A DNA stretch of 64,000 nucleotides. Origin: Phycisphaerae bacterium (GTDB lineage: Bacteria > Planctomycetota > Phycisphaerae > Tepidisphaerales > Tepidisphaeraceae). The notes beneath the pieces were generated by a model. That model was not told the DNA's origin, did no database searches, and was given only the letters and a program-made list of their open reading frames with translations. The DNA lies in the NCBI GenBank assembly GCA_026004655.1, contig BPJO01000004.1, forward strand, positions 62,001 to 126,000. The letters are read 5' to 3'. A program made the position numbers and the translations under genes. Positions 29,297 through 38,402 of the stretch are shown piece after piece. Position 1 is the stretch's first letter; the number at the start of each line of letters is the position of its first letter.

Positions 29297-30001
29297 TTAT
29301 CTCGGTTCGGATGAGGTATCGCTTGCTCCGGTGGCAACGACAACTCCGACGACCTTTATGATTCGTCCTTTGGGATCTTTGTGTACTCGACCTACGGTTC
29401 GGATTGAACTGTTTCCTCCTGCTACACGGTGAGTGATATCGAAGGGTTCACCTTGTTCGATCGCTCGGGTGGCGGTTTGAATGAACGAAGCACGATCATC
29501 CGGATGGACCATTCCCTGGAGCTTAGCCAACGAGTCGATCGGCACACCATTCGCGCCGGGCCAGATATCGGAAAAGCCCCAAGACGTCCAAAAGCGACTT
29601 GTCGGAACATCATACTCCCAGATCGCCAGACGGGCGGCTTCCATGGCGACTGACAAACGCCCTTCACTGGCTTCGGCCCGACGTTGGGCGCGTTCACGAG
29701 CGACGTACAATGAACTGACCATGACGGCTAAAAAAATAAACAACAACAATCGAATGAAGTCGTCTTCCGTAAGCTTGAAGGTGTTAGCCGGTTCGACGAT
29801 AAAGTAGGACCAGGCTACAGCCGATAAGAACGCAGAAATTAAACTCGGAATCATTCCCCCACACCACGCTGCCACTACCACGGCTGCTAAAAATGGGAGC
29901 AATGAGGTTTTTTGCTTCAGAGCAGGGATCGTTGTAACCAGAAATGTCGCAATCGTCACAAGGACAATCGGTGCCACATAGACCCACCAACGTGGTTTCA
30001 T
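29297..30001 (-). CDS. DUF4118-like membrane sensor with PAS domain
   Basis: About 234 residues. Four hydrophobic segments (about residues 8-100) resemble the DUF4118 four-helix module of KdpD-type sensors, followed by a coiled linker (ARERAQRRAEASEGR) and a PAS_3-type domain (about 118-225) with MVHPDDRASFIQTATRAI. No kinase, cyclase or other output domain follows. The start is fixed by GAGGAG nine bases before the ATG. It sits directly before a glycosyltransferase, so it may tune its activity or merely share a transcript. Confidence 0.68.
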   Translation of the reverse strand: MKPRWWVYVAPIVLVTIATFLVTTIPALKQKTSLLPFLAAVVVAAWCGGMIPSLISAFLSAVAWSYFIVEPANTFKLTEDDFIRLLLFIFLAVMVSSLYVARERAQRRAEASEGRLSVAMEAARLAIWEYDVPTSRFWTSWGFSDIWPGANGVPIDSLAKLQGMVHPDDRASFIQTATRAIEQGEPFDITHRVAGGNSSIRTVGRVHKDPKGRIIKVVGVVVATGASDTSSEPR

Positions 30002-30104
30002 CGTTTTTCTCCTCGCTTGACATCCCACTCATGCAATGCTCGCATGCCCTCGAGCACCCCAATACTATTGTGTCAGAAGATGACCTGTCTGTCACGTCTG
30101 GCTT

Positions 30105-31397
30105 GTGCGCAGTTCATCGCTCATACTGTTTGGTGTGTTCCAACGATTGATGCGATTTTCCGGTCTATGGTGGATAGGAATCATCCTGATCATCGGGTGG
30201 GTGATCGTTGCCCGGTTTGCGCCGCAGTCCGGAACACCATATTTGGACCAGATTCAGTACCATCTTCCCACGATTCAACAATTTGCACAGGATTGGCCCG
30301 GGATTGATTTGACGGATTACAACGCGGCTAGCGCTCCGGGATATCACCTTGTCCTGGCTTTTTTTTACCGTCAAACCGGGGAATCTTTACTGGTTTTACA
30401 GGTTCTAAATGCCGTCATCGCAGCCGGGTGTGTGCTGGCTCTGGTACGGTTGTGTGATCAACCGGGTCGTCGGACCGCGTGGTTGGGTTTGGGTCTTTTA
30501 CTGTCCCCCTATTTTCACTACGCTGCCATTTGGATTCGTCCAGACAATGCCGGTTGGTTGACGGTTCTGGTTTGTTTGTGGGTGGTTTTCAAGCGCCGTC
30601 CGACCCCATTACGGATGTGGATGAGCGGGATACTGCTTATGGTCGTAGTACTCGTTCGACAATCCCATATCTGGTGTGCATTGCTTTTCTGGGCATGGGC
30701 TTACATGGGTGAGGAGGATTCGATTCGTCCGAACCGGCATCGGTTAAAACGGTTGGGAATGATGATCCTGTGTTCGTTGCCGGCTTTCGGATTGTTGGGC
30801 GCTTTTATCTGGATGTGGGGGGGGTTGGTCCCGCCTCGGTTCCAGACCTCTTATCAGGTAACAATTCCCCATCATTCCGGATGGAAGCATGAAGGTCCGA
30901 ACTGGTCGGTACCGATGTTTATTCTTTCCTTGCTCGGCGGGTTGCTTCTGATCGTCCTTCCGGGGATTTGGAAAAAGCTCAGGAAAGACCGAACCCTCTG
31001 GACAAGAGTGGGTCTGATGATGCTGATCTGGTTGCCGGTGGCGGTGTTGCCTGCGAGCAGCTGGAGTGAAACCCAGGGGCGTTATTCGGGACTTTGGAAC
31101 CTGGCCAAACATTGGCCGGTCGTAGAAGATCGTTCTGTCCTGTTAGTCCCGTTATCTGTCATTGGGGCAGGTCTGCTCGGGTGGGTGTTAATGAGTCAGC
31201 CCAAACGTTGGGGAGTGCTCGCGGGGGTGACGATATCCGGCTTTATCCTGGCCCAGACCGCCAACGCCATGGCTTGGCAAAAGTACTACGAGCCTTTTTT
31301 GTTGATCTATGTTTTATTGCTGGTCTGCGGACCGGGTTGGGAGGCTTGTACGGAATGGAGTTCACGCCGCACAGCCTCGGAAAGAGACGCTCGGTAA
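30105..31397 (+). CDS. GT-C-type membrane glycosyltransferase, ALG10-like
   Basis: A 430-residue protein with about 10 membrane segments. An N-terminal acidic loop (YLDQIQYHLPTIQQF), the APGYHLVLAFFYRQ segment and VRQSHIWCALLF resemble ALG10/DIE2-type alpha-glucosyltransferases, though I cannot place it firmly. An in-frame ATG 15 codons downstream is an alternative start. Its 3' end overlaps the convergent GT2 gene by 91 bases. Confidence 0.6.
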   Translation: MRSSSLILFGVFQRLMRFSGLWWIGIILIIGWVIVARFAPQSGTPYLDQIQYHLPTIQQFAQDWPGIDLTDYNAASAPGYHLVLAFFYRQTGESLLVLQVLNAVIAAGCVLALVRLCDQPGRRTAWLGLGLLLSPYFHYAAIWIRPDNAGWLTVLVCLWVVFKRRPTPLRMWMSGILLMVVVLVRQSHIWCALLFWAWAYMGEEDSIRPNRHRLKRLGMMILCSLPAFGLLGAFIWMWGGLVPPRFQTSYQVTIPHHSGWKHEGPNWSVPMFILSLLGGLLLIVLPGIWKKLRKDRTLWTRVGLMMLIWLPVAVLPASSWSETQGRYSGLWNLAKHWPVVEDRSVLLVPLSVIGAGLLGWVLMSQPKRWGVLAGVTISGFILAQTANAMAWQKYYEPFLLIYVLLLVCGPGWEACTEWSSRRTASERDAR

Positions 31398-32134
31398 GTC
31401 AATGCCTCGGCGATCAAGCGGTCCAGGGCATAAATAATCCCCTGTTTCCCGTCTAAAAATCCTCTCCGGACGATAAAAGCATAGAGAGGGGTAATCAACA
31501 TCATCAGGGGGCTTCGAAGACGAATCCGATCTTTTCGGGTCAGTTGCCCGACATAGGACCGACGAACCGTGTCTTTGGCATAGCGCCACTGGTTGGCCAG
31601 AACGGCTTCGAGTGGCTTACGATCGTCATGAACCAATCGGGCACGAGTTTGGATGGTTTGAACATCCGATTTTAAATGCTCCCCGTGACCGGCGGGTTCG
31701 AACAACGCCCTTCCACCCCGAAAGACAATCGGTTTGGGAGGATACAAGCTGCAATATTTCAGTGGTCGTTCATCCCAGTACATTTCTACCGGCGCGATCA
31801 CGGCTTCTATTAAAGAATCAGACCTGACAATTTGGTTGATTTCCGCCGCCAACTCTGCCGAGATCTGCATGTCAGCGTCCAAAATCGCGACAAACTCTTC
31901 CGACGAATGCCAAGACACGATCTGGTTATAGGATTCGCAGTGATTCCGGTATGAGAAGGTTCTGACCTCGACCTGTTTGAACTGCTGGCAGATGCTCAGC
32001 GTCTGATCGGTCGAACCTGAATCTAAAACGACCACTCGGTCGCACACTCCTACAGCGGCTCTCAGGCAACGCTCAATATTGGCTTGCTCATTTTTGGCTA
32101 GAACGTAGATGACTGTCAGCTGTGCCTGTGCCAT
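31307..32134 (-). CDS. Glycosyltransferase family 2
   Basis: About 275 residues, GT-A fold. N-terminal LTVIYVLAKNEQANIERCL, the strand CDRVVVLDSGSTDQTL and the metal-binding DADMQISAELA (DxD-type). A C-terminal amphipathic or membrane-associated tail follows. Such enzymes (WaaE/KdtX-type) often add a sugar to a lipid-linked core. The frame extends 8 codons upstream. Confidence 0.8.
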   Translation of the reverse strand: MAQAQLTVIYVLAKNEQANIERCLRAAVGVCDRVVVLDSGSTDQTLSICQQFKQVEVRTFSYRNHCESYNQIVSWHSSEEFVAILDADMQISAELAAEINQIVRSDSLIEAVIAPVEMYWDERPLKYCSLYPPKPIVFRGGRALFEPAGHGEHLKSDVQTIQTRARLVHDDRKPLEAVLANQWRYAKDTVRRSYVGQLTRKDRIRLRSPLMMLITPLYAFIVRRGFLDGKQGIIYALDRLIAEALTYRASLSEAVRRELHSVQASQPGPQTSNKT

Positions 32135-32251
32135 GCAATCAGATATGTCCTCACTCAATTAAGTATACAGCATTTTAAGTACTTTGGAATCAGGGTCTGA
32201 AATCTGCCGAGAGGCAACGCCCCCCTCGACAAATAATCCTTGCGACGAAAG

Positions 32252-33700
32252 TTAACGTTTTCGGGATAATTGAATAATTCGTTTGGCCAGGTTTCTCTGA
32301 AGTATGAAGGTTAGTACTCCATAAGCCACCACCGCGACGGTCGTTCCGATCACCGCAATCATCAGGGACTGAACCACAGCAGGGATATCGGACGAGGTTT
32401 GCATCCAGATTCTGACAAACTGTGAAGTCTCATAAGTCAAGTAAGCGGTCATAATGGCCTGCAGAGCAATGAGTACGAACGGCGTGATTAGTTTTCGGTA
32501 GGATATCCTCAAGGTTTGACAGGCAATCCCGAAAGTCACCAAAGAGGCTACGTACCGATAAACGCAGTAAACCCAAGCGATGCTGAATTCTGTGTGTGAA
32601 TAGGGAAGCAAAAAAAGCCCGCCCAGAACAACCGTACCAATCAACAGACCGATAAAAGAGGCCGATGCTCGTCCTGCCGAAAACGCACTGGCGTGTCCGG
32701 TACTGTAAAACGCCCCTGAGGGAATTACCGCGCCCAACACCTGCATAAACGGAATGGCAGGTTCCCATCCCGGACCCAGCATCACGCGCACCAGCTCTGG
32801 CGCGGCTACTACGAACCAGGCAGCAAACCCGCAGGAGATCAGAAAGTAGATCGAAAAGGCTTCGATCATCATGCGTCCACGGGTCGCGTCGTCCGGTGCC
32901 GAACACATCGAAGTGAAAAACACCCGATCCAAGGCCAGCAACAAGTTCTGCGAAAAAAGCCCCTGAATTTGCACTGCCCGGTTCCAAGCTCCCAATGCGG
33001 CTTGACTGAGTGCACGTAGAATGAACAGCCCCATCAAACCGTTACCTACATAGTGCAGATACATCGAAGAACTGACTTTGAGACCGGTCCACAGATATCG
33101 TTTCATGAGTGAAAGACTGGCTTGACGAGGCCATCTCAGGGGCACACGAAACCAGATCAGGATATTTCCGATCAACTGACCGACCAGCAACTGCAGAACA
33201 ATAGCATAGATGCCCCAACCTGCCACGGCCAGGCCTATCCCCGTAAGTGCCTGCGCGACTGAAAAAATGATGTTTTGAATCGACTCCCGACCAAACTCCT
33301 TTCGACGATTCAATACCGATAGTTGCAGGTTGTAGACAAAACCGAGCATTGCACTGGCGGAAAAAATCAGAGCGATCCAGGGCAACCGATCGTCCTGTTG
33401 GGTATGAGCAAGCACCATACCAGTAATGATCAGTCCGATGGTATACAGGCTGTAAACCAACAGTCCCAGAACCAACGCGGTGTCTCGCGATTTGTCCTCT
33501 TCAACGTCCTGAAATTGAACAAACGAAGCCGGAATGGAAAAGTCAGTGAAACCGGTGAAGAACGACGCAGCTGCGAGTAACGCCGCATAAGCCCCAAAAT
33601 CCTCCGGCAGAACAAATCGGGCAATGACCAAGGTGGCCATAACCCGCATGGTCTGAGCGAACACGACGGACGATATAAGGTAGGCGCGAGAACTGATCAT
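32252..33700 (-). CDS. Polysaccharide flippase, Wzx-like
   Basis: A 482-residue protein with about 14 membrane segments. The start RAYLISSVVFAQTMRVMATLVIARFVLPEDFGAYAA is the standard opening of MOP-superfamily polysaccharide exporters (Wzx). It should flip lipid-linked repeat units across the inner membrane for the two polymerase-like proteins in this region. It overlaps the upstream glycosyltransferase by four bases, so they are translationally coupled. Confidence 0.85.
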   Translation of the reverse strand: MISSRAYLISSVVFAQTMRVMATLVIARFVLPEDFGAYAALLAAASFFTGFTDFSIPASFVQFQDVEEDKSRDTALVLGLLVYSLYTIGLIITGMVLAHTQQDDRLPWIALIFSASAMLGFVYNLQLSVLNRRKEFGRESIQNIIFSVAQALTGIGLAVAGWGIYAIVLQLLVGQLIGNILIWFRVPLRWPRQASLSLMKRYLWTGLKVSSSMYLHYVGNGLMGLFILRALSQAALGAWNRAVQIQGLFSQNLLLALDRVFFTSMCSAPDDATRGRMMIEAFSIYFLISCGFAAWFVVAAPELVRVMLGPGWEPAIPFMQVLGAVIPSGAFYSTGHASAFSAGRASASFIGLLIGTVVLGGLFLLPYSHTEFSIAWVYCVYRYVASLVTFGIACQTLRISYRKLITPFVLIALQAIMTAYLTYETSQFVRIWMQTSSDIPAVVQSLMIAVIGTTVAVVAYGVLTFILQRNLAKRIIQLSRKR

Positions 33701-34875
33701 GAAATGCGGGTCTTTTTCTCGAGGAGTCGGTTGTAATGCATCGTGGTCAATTCCGCCACCTTGGACCAGAGGAACCGTTCTTCGACGAGTCTTTTCCCCG
33801 CCTCGGAAGCCCGTGATAACTGATCGGCATCTTGCAACAACTTTAACACGGCATCTGCAACCGTCTGAGCGGATAATTCAACGACAATACCTGCTCCCCG
33901 CTCGGCGACCTCCGGAAAATGACACTGCCGACTGATGACGACCGGTGTACCACAAGCCATCGCTTCAGTGATTGCAATACTGAATCCTTCCTGACGACTT
34001 GGCAGGCAAAACAGTGTAGCATCGACGTAGGCAGCCAGTTTGCGCTCCCCATAAATCGATCCGACCAGATGAACCCGGTCGGTCAGTCCCGACTGCTGAA
34101 TCATCGATTCGAACTCGGCTTGGGCTCCCCCATCCGGACCGGCCACCACCAGATGCACGTCTGAATGTTGTGCAGCGATGATCTTGAACGCGTCCGCGAG
34201 ATAATCCAGCCCCTTTTTGTAATGCAAACGGCTTAAAAAAAGAATGAAAGGTCGATCCTCTAACTCGGGTAAGGTATTCCGAAAAGTACCCTTAGGTGGT
34301 AACGGATAAACTTCACCCGGCTCAACGCCGTTGGGAATAACCGCAGCCGGGGCCTTTATTCCCAAAGGCTGGAGCAGTGCTAGTTCGTCCTGATTCAAGG
34401 CGTGTAATAACGAAGCTTGGTTGAGCATTTGCCGATAACCCAGTGCAAGTGCAACACTTTTTTTCCACGATTTTTGAGACAAACTCCAGGGATCGAGCAT
34501 TCCATGGGGGGCGATGACATAGGGTATCGAGTAGATTCTCGCACAATGAGACGCGTACCGAACGAGCGTTTCCCACAACCCATGGATGTGAACAACATCG
34601 ACGTAAGGAATCAGTTCACGACATTTGTGTAAAGCCGTCTTCGAAACTAATTGTTGCAACCGATTGGGCAGGGGTAAATAGTGATACGCCACTTGAGAAT
34701 GACCCGGGACGCGAGCAGTATCCACCAGAAGACGTTCACGGGCATTGGAATCCCCGTAGGTGAGAACCTGAACTTGGTGCCCTAGCGACGCTTGGGCCGC
34801 CGCAAGCCGGGCTACAACATTAGGCGGCCCACCCTTGGCAGGGTCCATGGATGAAATGATCTGTAAAATTCTCAT
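33697..34875 (-). CDS. Glycosyltransferase family 4 (GT1-like)
   Basis: A 392-residue GT-B enzyme. It begins RILQIISSMDPAKGGPPNVVARLA, with HIHGLWETLVRYA, AVIPNGVEPGEVYP, LFLSRLHYKKGLDYLADAF and the catalytic-type motif PSRQEGFSIAITEAMACGTPVV (E-x7-E). The stop overlaps the flippase start by four bases. Likely adds a hexose to a polysaccharide repeat. Confidence 0.87.
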   Translation of the reverse strand: MRILQIISSMDPAKGGPPNVVARLAAAQASLGHQVQVLTYGDSNARERLLVDTARVPGHSQVAYHYLPLPNRLQQLVSKTALHKCRELIPYVDVVHIHGLWETLVRYASHCARIYSIPYVIAPHGMLDPWSLSQKSWKKSVALALGYRQMLNQASLLHALNQDELALLQPLGIKAPAAVIPNGVEPGEVYPLPPKGTFRNTLPELEDRPFILFLSRLHYKKGLDYLADAFKIIAAQHSDVHLVVAGPDGGAQAEFESMIQQSGLTDRVHLVGSIYGERKLAAYVDATLFCLPSRQEGFSIAITEAMACGTPVVISRQCHFPEVAERGAGIVVELSAQTVADAVLKLLQDADQLSRASEAGKRLVEERFLWSKVAELTTMHYNRLLEKKTRIS

Positions 34876-34898
34876 GCCGCTAAACAGTTACAACCCAC

Positions 34899-36158
34899 AT
34901 GTGTAACAATCTATGGTTTTTTGGAAAAAACGCTACGATACTAGCATTGTTGACGACAGAGGACACAAAAAATCCCTACCGACAACATCTTGTAGTCGTC
35001 GCCAACGCGCCGACACCTTATCGGACGCATTTTCACCTACGTCTGGTCCGTGAAATGCCAGACGTGAAGCTGACAAGTATCTTCACTCATGAACAAAGCA
35101 ATTCCCCCTGGGCCGCTCGGATGCCCGATCTGATTCGACCGGTGATGTTTGGTCAAGGCCAATCTTCTGAAGAATCCTGGGTGAAGAACTTGAAACACGA
35201 ATGGAACAAGGGCAAGCAAATTATCGAGTTGTTCAAAACCGATCCTCCTTCTTTAGTAATCGTCAATGGGTATGCCGATCCTGCCCGGGTCCGGGTGATT
35301 CGGTGGTGTCGTCAGAACGGTTTACCCTGTTTCGTCTGGGGTGATAGCAATATTCGATGCGAGAGCCGACAGGGCTGGCGATCCTGGTCAAAATCGATCG
35401 TATTACGCCAGATCCTGTCGCAGGCCTGTGGGGCGATGTGCTGTGGAACTCTGGGAAAAGCCTATTTCGAATATTATGGGGTACCTGCGGAAAGGATTTT
35501 CATGGTCCCCTACGAGCCGGATTATGAGCTTATCCGGTCGATTACTCCTGAGCAAAAAGACGAGGCAAAAAAACGATTTGGGTTAGCTGATCATCGGAAA
35601 CGGATCGTCTTCTCCGGCCGATTGATTCCGGTAAAACGCCCCGACCTGTTGATCGACGCCTTTCTGCGGGTTGCCAACCAACGCCCCGACTGGGATCTGC
35701 TGATGGTCGGAGACGGACCCCTCAGAGAAGTGCTTAAGTCCCGTATTCCAAAGGACTTAGACAGCAGGGTTGTTTGGACCGGTTTTTTGGACGATCAAAC
35801 CACCGTCAGCGCCTTGTATCGTTCGTCCGATGTGCTGGTTTTACCTAGTGATTACGAACCGTGGGCTTTGGTGATCAATGAAGCGGCTGCAGCCGGTTTG
35901 GCGATCTTGGCCAGTGATGTTGTGGGGGCGGCGGAGGAATTGGTAGAGCCGGGTGTGAATGGATACCGTTTCAAAGCCGGTTCCCTTGAGGAGCTGACGG
36001 ATTGTCTGTTGCGCGTCACCGAAACGACCCAAATTGACCGATTGAAATCCGCTTCGGAGAAAGTTCTGCAACGCTGGTGCGAGCGGGCTGATCCGGTAGC
36101 AGGAGTTCGTCAGGCCATGACATTCGTTCGTGACCTTACTGAGAAAAGAAAGGCTTAA
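34899..36158 (+). CDS. Glycosyltransferase, GT4-like
   Basis: Up to 419 residues; the true start may lie a few codons later because the first 26 residues are unlike the family, which normally opens at HLVVVANAPTPYRTHFH. The C-terminal half has RIVFSGRLIPVKRPDLLIDAFL, LMVGDGPLREVL and the motif LPSDYEPWALVINEAAAAGLAIL. It is divergent from the upstream GT4 gene and followed by a membrane protein and an SGNH esterase. Confidence 0.83.
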   Translation: MCNNLWFFGKNATILALLTTEDTKNPYRQHLVVVANAPTPYRTHFHLRLVREMPDVKLTSIFTHEQSNSPWAARMPDLIRPVMFGQGQSSEESWVKNLKHEWNKGKQIIELFKTDPPSLVIVNGYADPARVRVIRWCRQNGLPCFVWGDSNIRCESRQGWRSWSKSIVLRQILSQACGAMCCGTLGKAYFEYYGVPAERIFMVPYEPDYELIRSITPEQKDEAKKRFGLADHRKRIVFSGRLIPVKRPDLLIDAFLRVANQRPDWDLLMVGDGPLREVLKSRIPKDLDSRVVWTGFLDDQTTVSALYRSSDVLVLPSDYEPWALVINEAAAAGLAILASDVVGAAEELVEPGVNGYRFKAGSLEELTDCLLRVTETTQIDRLKSASEKVLQRWCERADPVAGVRQAMTFVRDLTEKRKA

Positions 36159-36186
36159 GTTCTTTGTGGACAGAAAACCCTCTGGC

Positions 36187-37446
36187 ATGCTGTTGTTACC
36201 CCTGACATGCGGCTCGCGAATCTGGCAATCTCGGACAGGGGTTGTGCTATTACTGGTGACGTTGGCGTTGGTCGTGCGTTTGGGATTGCTGACCGGGCTG
36301 TGTTTGGTGACCGGGCAGACCGAGTTCGCAGACGATTTCCGGTATTACCGCTTTTTTATGGATCACCCCTTAGGATTGATAACCGGTGAGGGGCTACAGG
36401 AAATCCCCGAAGCGGTGATATATTCGCCTTTGGTTCCCTTACAAGTGTGGTTTCCGGGAGGATGGTTGCGTCTATGGACCGGCGAGTTCGTGGCTCAACG
36501 ATTCAGTATGATGCTGTATGAGGTCGCCGCCTTGGGGATCACGGTTTGGACAATGACGCTGATATGCGGACCAAACAAATGGGGCACCAAACACTGGATC
36601 GGAGCAATTTTATTAGTGCTGGTGCCCGGTTCGATAGCGGCATCGACCCTCTGGGGACAGGAAGATTCGATCTCAGCGTTGTGGACATCGTTCGCATTGG
36701 TAGCCTTGATCAGAGGTCGCCCTTCCTTAAGCGCATTGTTCGGAGGGATCGGGTTATATACACACAAATTGTTTGCACTTCTGCTTTCACTCGGAATTTG
36801 GTCCTCCTGTGTGGGCGCACGATGGAAGATCGTATTGACGACCGGTGCGGTGACGGCTTCTTTTACCACATTCTTGCTCCTGAGGTGGAATCTGACAGGG
36901 GTTTCACCGGCTTCCTACGAGTATAACGCTATTTACAATTCGCCCTCCCCATGGGCTTTGATCGAGAGATTAACAGGACCCTTCGGATTTCAACGACTTC
37001 AGTATGTGGTGCTTGGGTGCACGTTATTGATACTGGGATTAGTCGCACGACGGTTGCTGTACAAACCCGTAACGCCAGATGCTGCAGTGGTGGCTGTCCA
37101 CACCACATTTTTTGTCACCTTTTTGGGTGTTCAACCCGAGCATCATCAATGGTGTATGCCTTTCATGGTCTATTTTGCTTGGCGGTGCTGGTTGAGGAAT
37201 GACTGGTTAAGCTTTTTGCTGGCTTGGAGTTATTCGGCATGGGCTTACGGATATAAAATCGCATACGGCTTGCAAGCACGGGCCAGTGCCTCTGAAGATG
37301 GTAAGATTGTTTTCAGGCAATGGACCGGTGGGTTATCCGATTTTTTGCCGGAACTTCAGCTTGTTTTTCACGTGATGGTACTCCTGATCGGAATCTTCCT
37401 GATTTGGCGGTCCATTCATTCTTCTTTAACACAAGTGCAAGAATGA
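36187..37446 (+). CDS. Polytopic membrane protein, GT-C-like (GT87/PIG-M style)
   Basis: About 419 residues with about 10 membrane helices. The acidic motif TEFADDFRYYRFFMDHP in the first periplasmic loop, SPLVPLQVW, and ASTLWGQEDSISALWTSFAL are the typical GT-C arrangement of polyprenyl-phosphate-sugar-dependent mannosyl or arabinosyl transferases. An upstream ATG overlapping the preceding gene is rejected. Its stop overlaps the SGNH gene start. Confidence 0.62.
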   Translation: MLLLPLTCGSRIWQSRTGVVLLLVTLALVVRLGLLTGLCLVTGQTEFADDFRYYRFFMDHPLGLITGEGLQEIPEAVIYSPLVPLQVWFPGGWLRLWTGEFVAQRFSMMLYEVAALGITVWTMTLICGPNKWGTKHWIGAILLVLVPGSIAASTLWGQEDSISALWTSFALVALIRGRPSLSALFGGIGLYTHKLFALLLSLGIWSSCVGARWKIVLTTGAVTASFTTFLLLRWNLTGVSPASYEYNAIYNSPSPWALIERLTGPFGFQRLQYVVLGCTLLILGLVARRLLYKPVTPDAAVVAVHTTFFVTFLGVQPEHHQWCMPFMVYFAWRCWLRNDWLSFLLAWSYSAWAYGYKIAYGLQARASASEDGKIVFRQWTGGLSDFLPELQLVFHVMVLLIGIFLIWRSIHSSLTQVQE

Positions 37447-38369
37447 GGTTTTGGAACAACCGACGACGAAGTATCGTTTTGGTCCTGATCAGTGCGGGTT
37501 TGCTGACGTTATTGTTCACAGAGGTCATTGGTCGGCAACTAGGACTGTGTGACCCCGTTCTGTCGATGTCCGACCCGGACATGGAGTATCGGTTCGCACC
37601 GAATCAGGAATGTCATATCCGCGGTAAAACGATCAAGATCAATTCGTTCTCGATGCGAAGCGATGAAGTGGATCCGCACCGGTCCCATATTCTGTTTTTA
37701 GGGGATTCTGTGATCTGGGGCGGAACCATGGTGGATCAGTCTGAACTGGCTTCGACGCTCGTAGAACAAAGATTGGGTGTAGATCGCGTACAAGTGCTTA
37801 ATGTCTCTGCGGGAAGCTGGGGGCCGCCAAACCTGCTTGCGTACGTACGCAAGTTCGGAACCTTTGACGCCAAGACGGCGATCATTGTGGTCTCGTCTCA
37901 AGATGCTAACGATGCTATGACATTTGTACCATTAGTCGGCGTCAATAGCAGTTTCCCTGATCGGAAACCCGTCTCGGTTACACTCGAACTGATACGACGC
38001 TACATTCCCCGGTTTTTAGAGCTTGCTACATCCGATTCATCGGTCACTTCGGATTCCGATCAGGCGATTGATGAGTCGGTGATGGAAAGCTTAAAGCAAC
38101 TCATTCAGGAGTTGTGCCGACAGAAAATCCGAGTGATCGTGGTGATGCATCCGTTACGAGCTGAAGTGCGATCAAGTTCCTTGAATCAGATATGGTCGAC
38201 CATGAAGAACTTAGTCCAGGATGCCGGCGGCGAGTGGGTTGATGCCCGGCTGATCTACAAAACTCACCTAGATCGAGGACAACAGCTGTATCGCGATACG
38301 ATTCATCTGAACGTCGCAGGACAGCAAGCGCTGGCGGAAGTGATTCTATGGGCCCTCAATAGCCGGTGA
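37443..38369 (+). CDS. SGNH/GDSL-type hydrolase, membrane anchored
   Basis: About 308 residues with an N-terminal membrane anchor (SIVLVLISAGLLTLLFTEVIG). The SGNH residues are visible: Ser in LFLGDSVIWGG, the Gly/Asn blocks SAGSWGPPN and SSQDANDAM, and the catalytic Asp/His in DTIHLNVAGQQ. Acyl hydrolases or acyltransferase-like esterases of this type modify surface polysaccharides. The ATGA overlap with the previous gene implies coupling. Confidence 0.75.
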   Translation: MRFWNNRRRSIVLVLISAGLLTLLFTEVIGRQLGLCDPVLSMSDPDMEYRFAPNQECHIRGKTIKINSFSMRSDEVDPHRSHILFLGDSVIWGGTMVDQSELASTLVEQRLGVDRVQVLNVSAGSWGPPNLLAYVRKFGTFDAKTAIIVVSSQDANDAMTFVPLVGVNSSFPDRKPVSVTLELIRRYIPRFLELATSDSSVTSDSDQAIDESVMESLKQLIQELCRQKIRVIVVMHPLRAEVRSSSLNQIWSTMKNLVQDAGGEWVDARLIYKTHLDRGQQLYRDTIHLNVAGQQALAEVILWALNSR

Positions 38370-38402
38370 TTTTCAGGACAGAACCCAGAGGTTCAATGAA
38401 AA

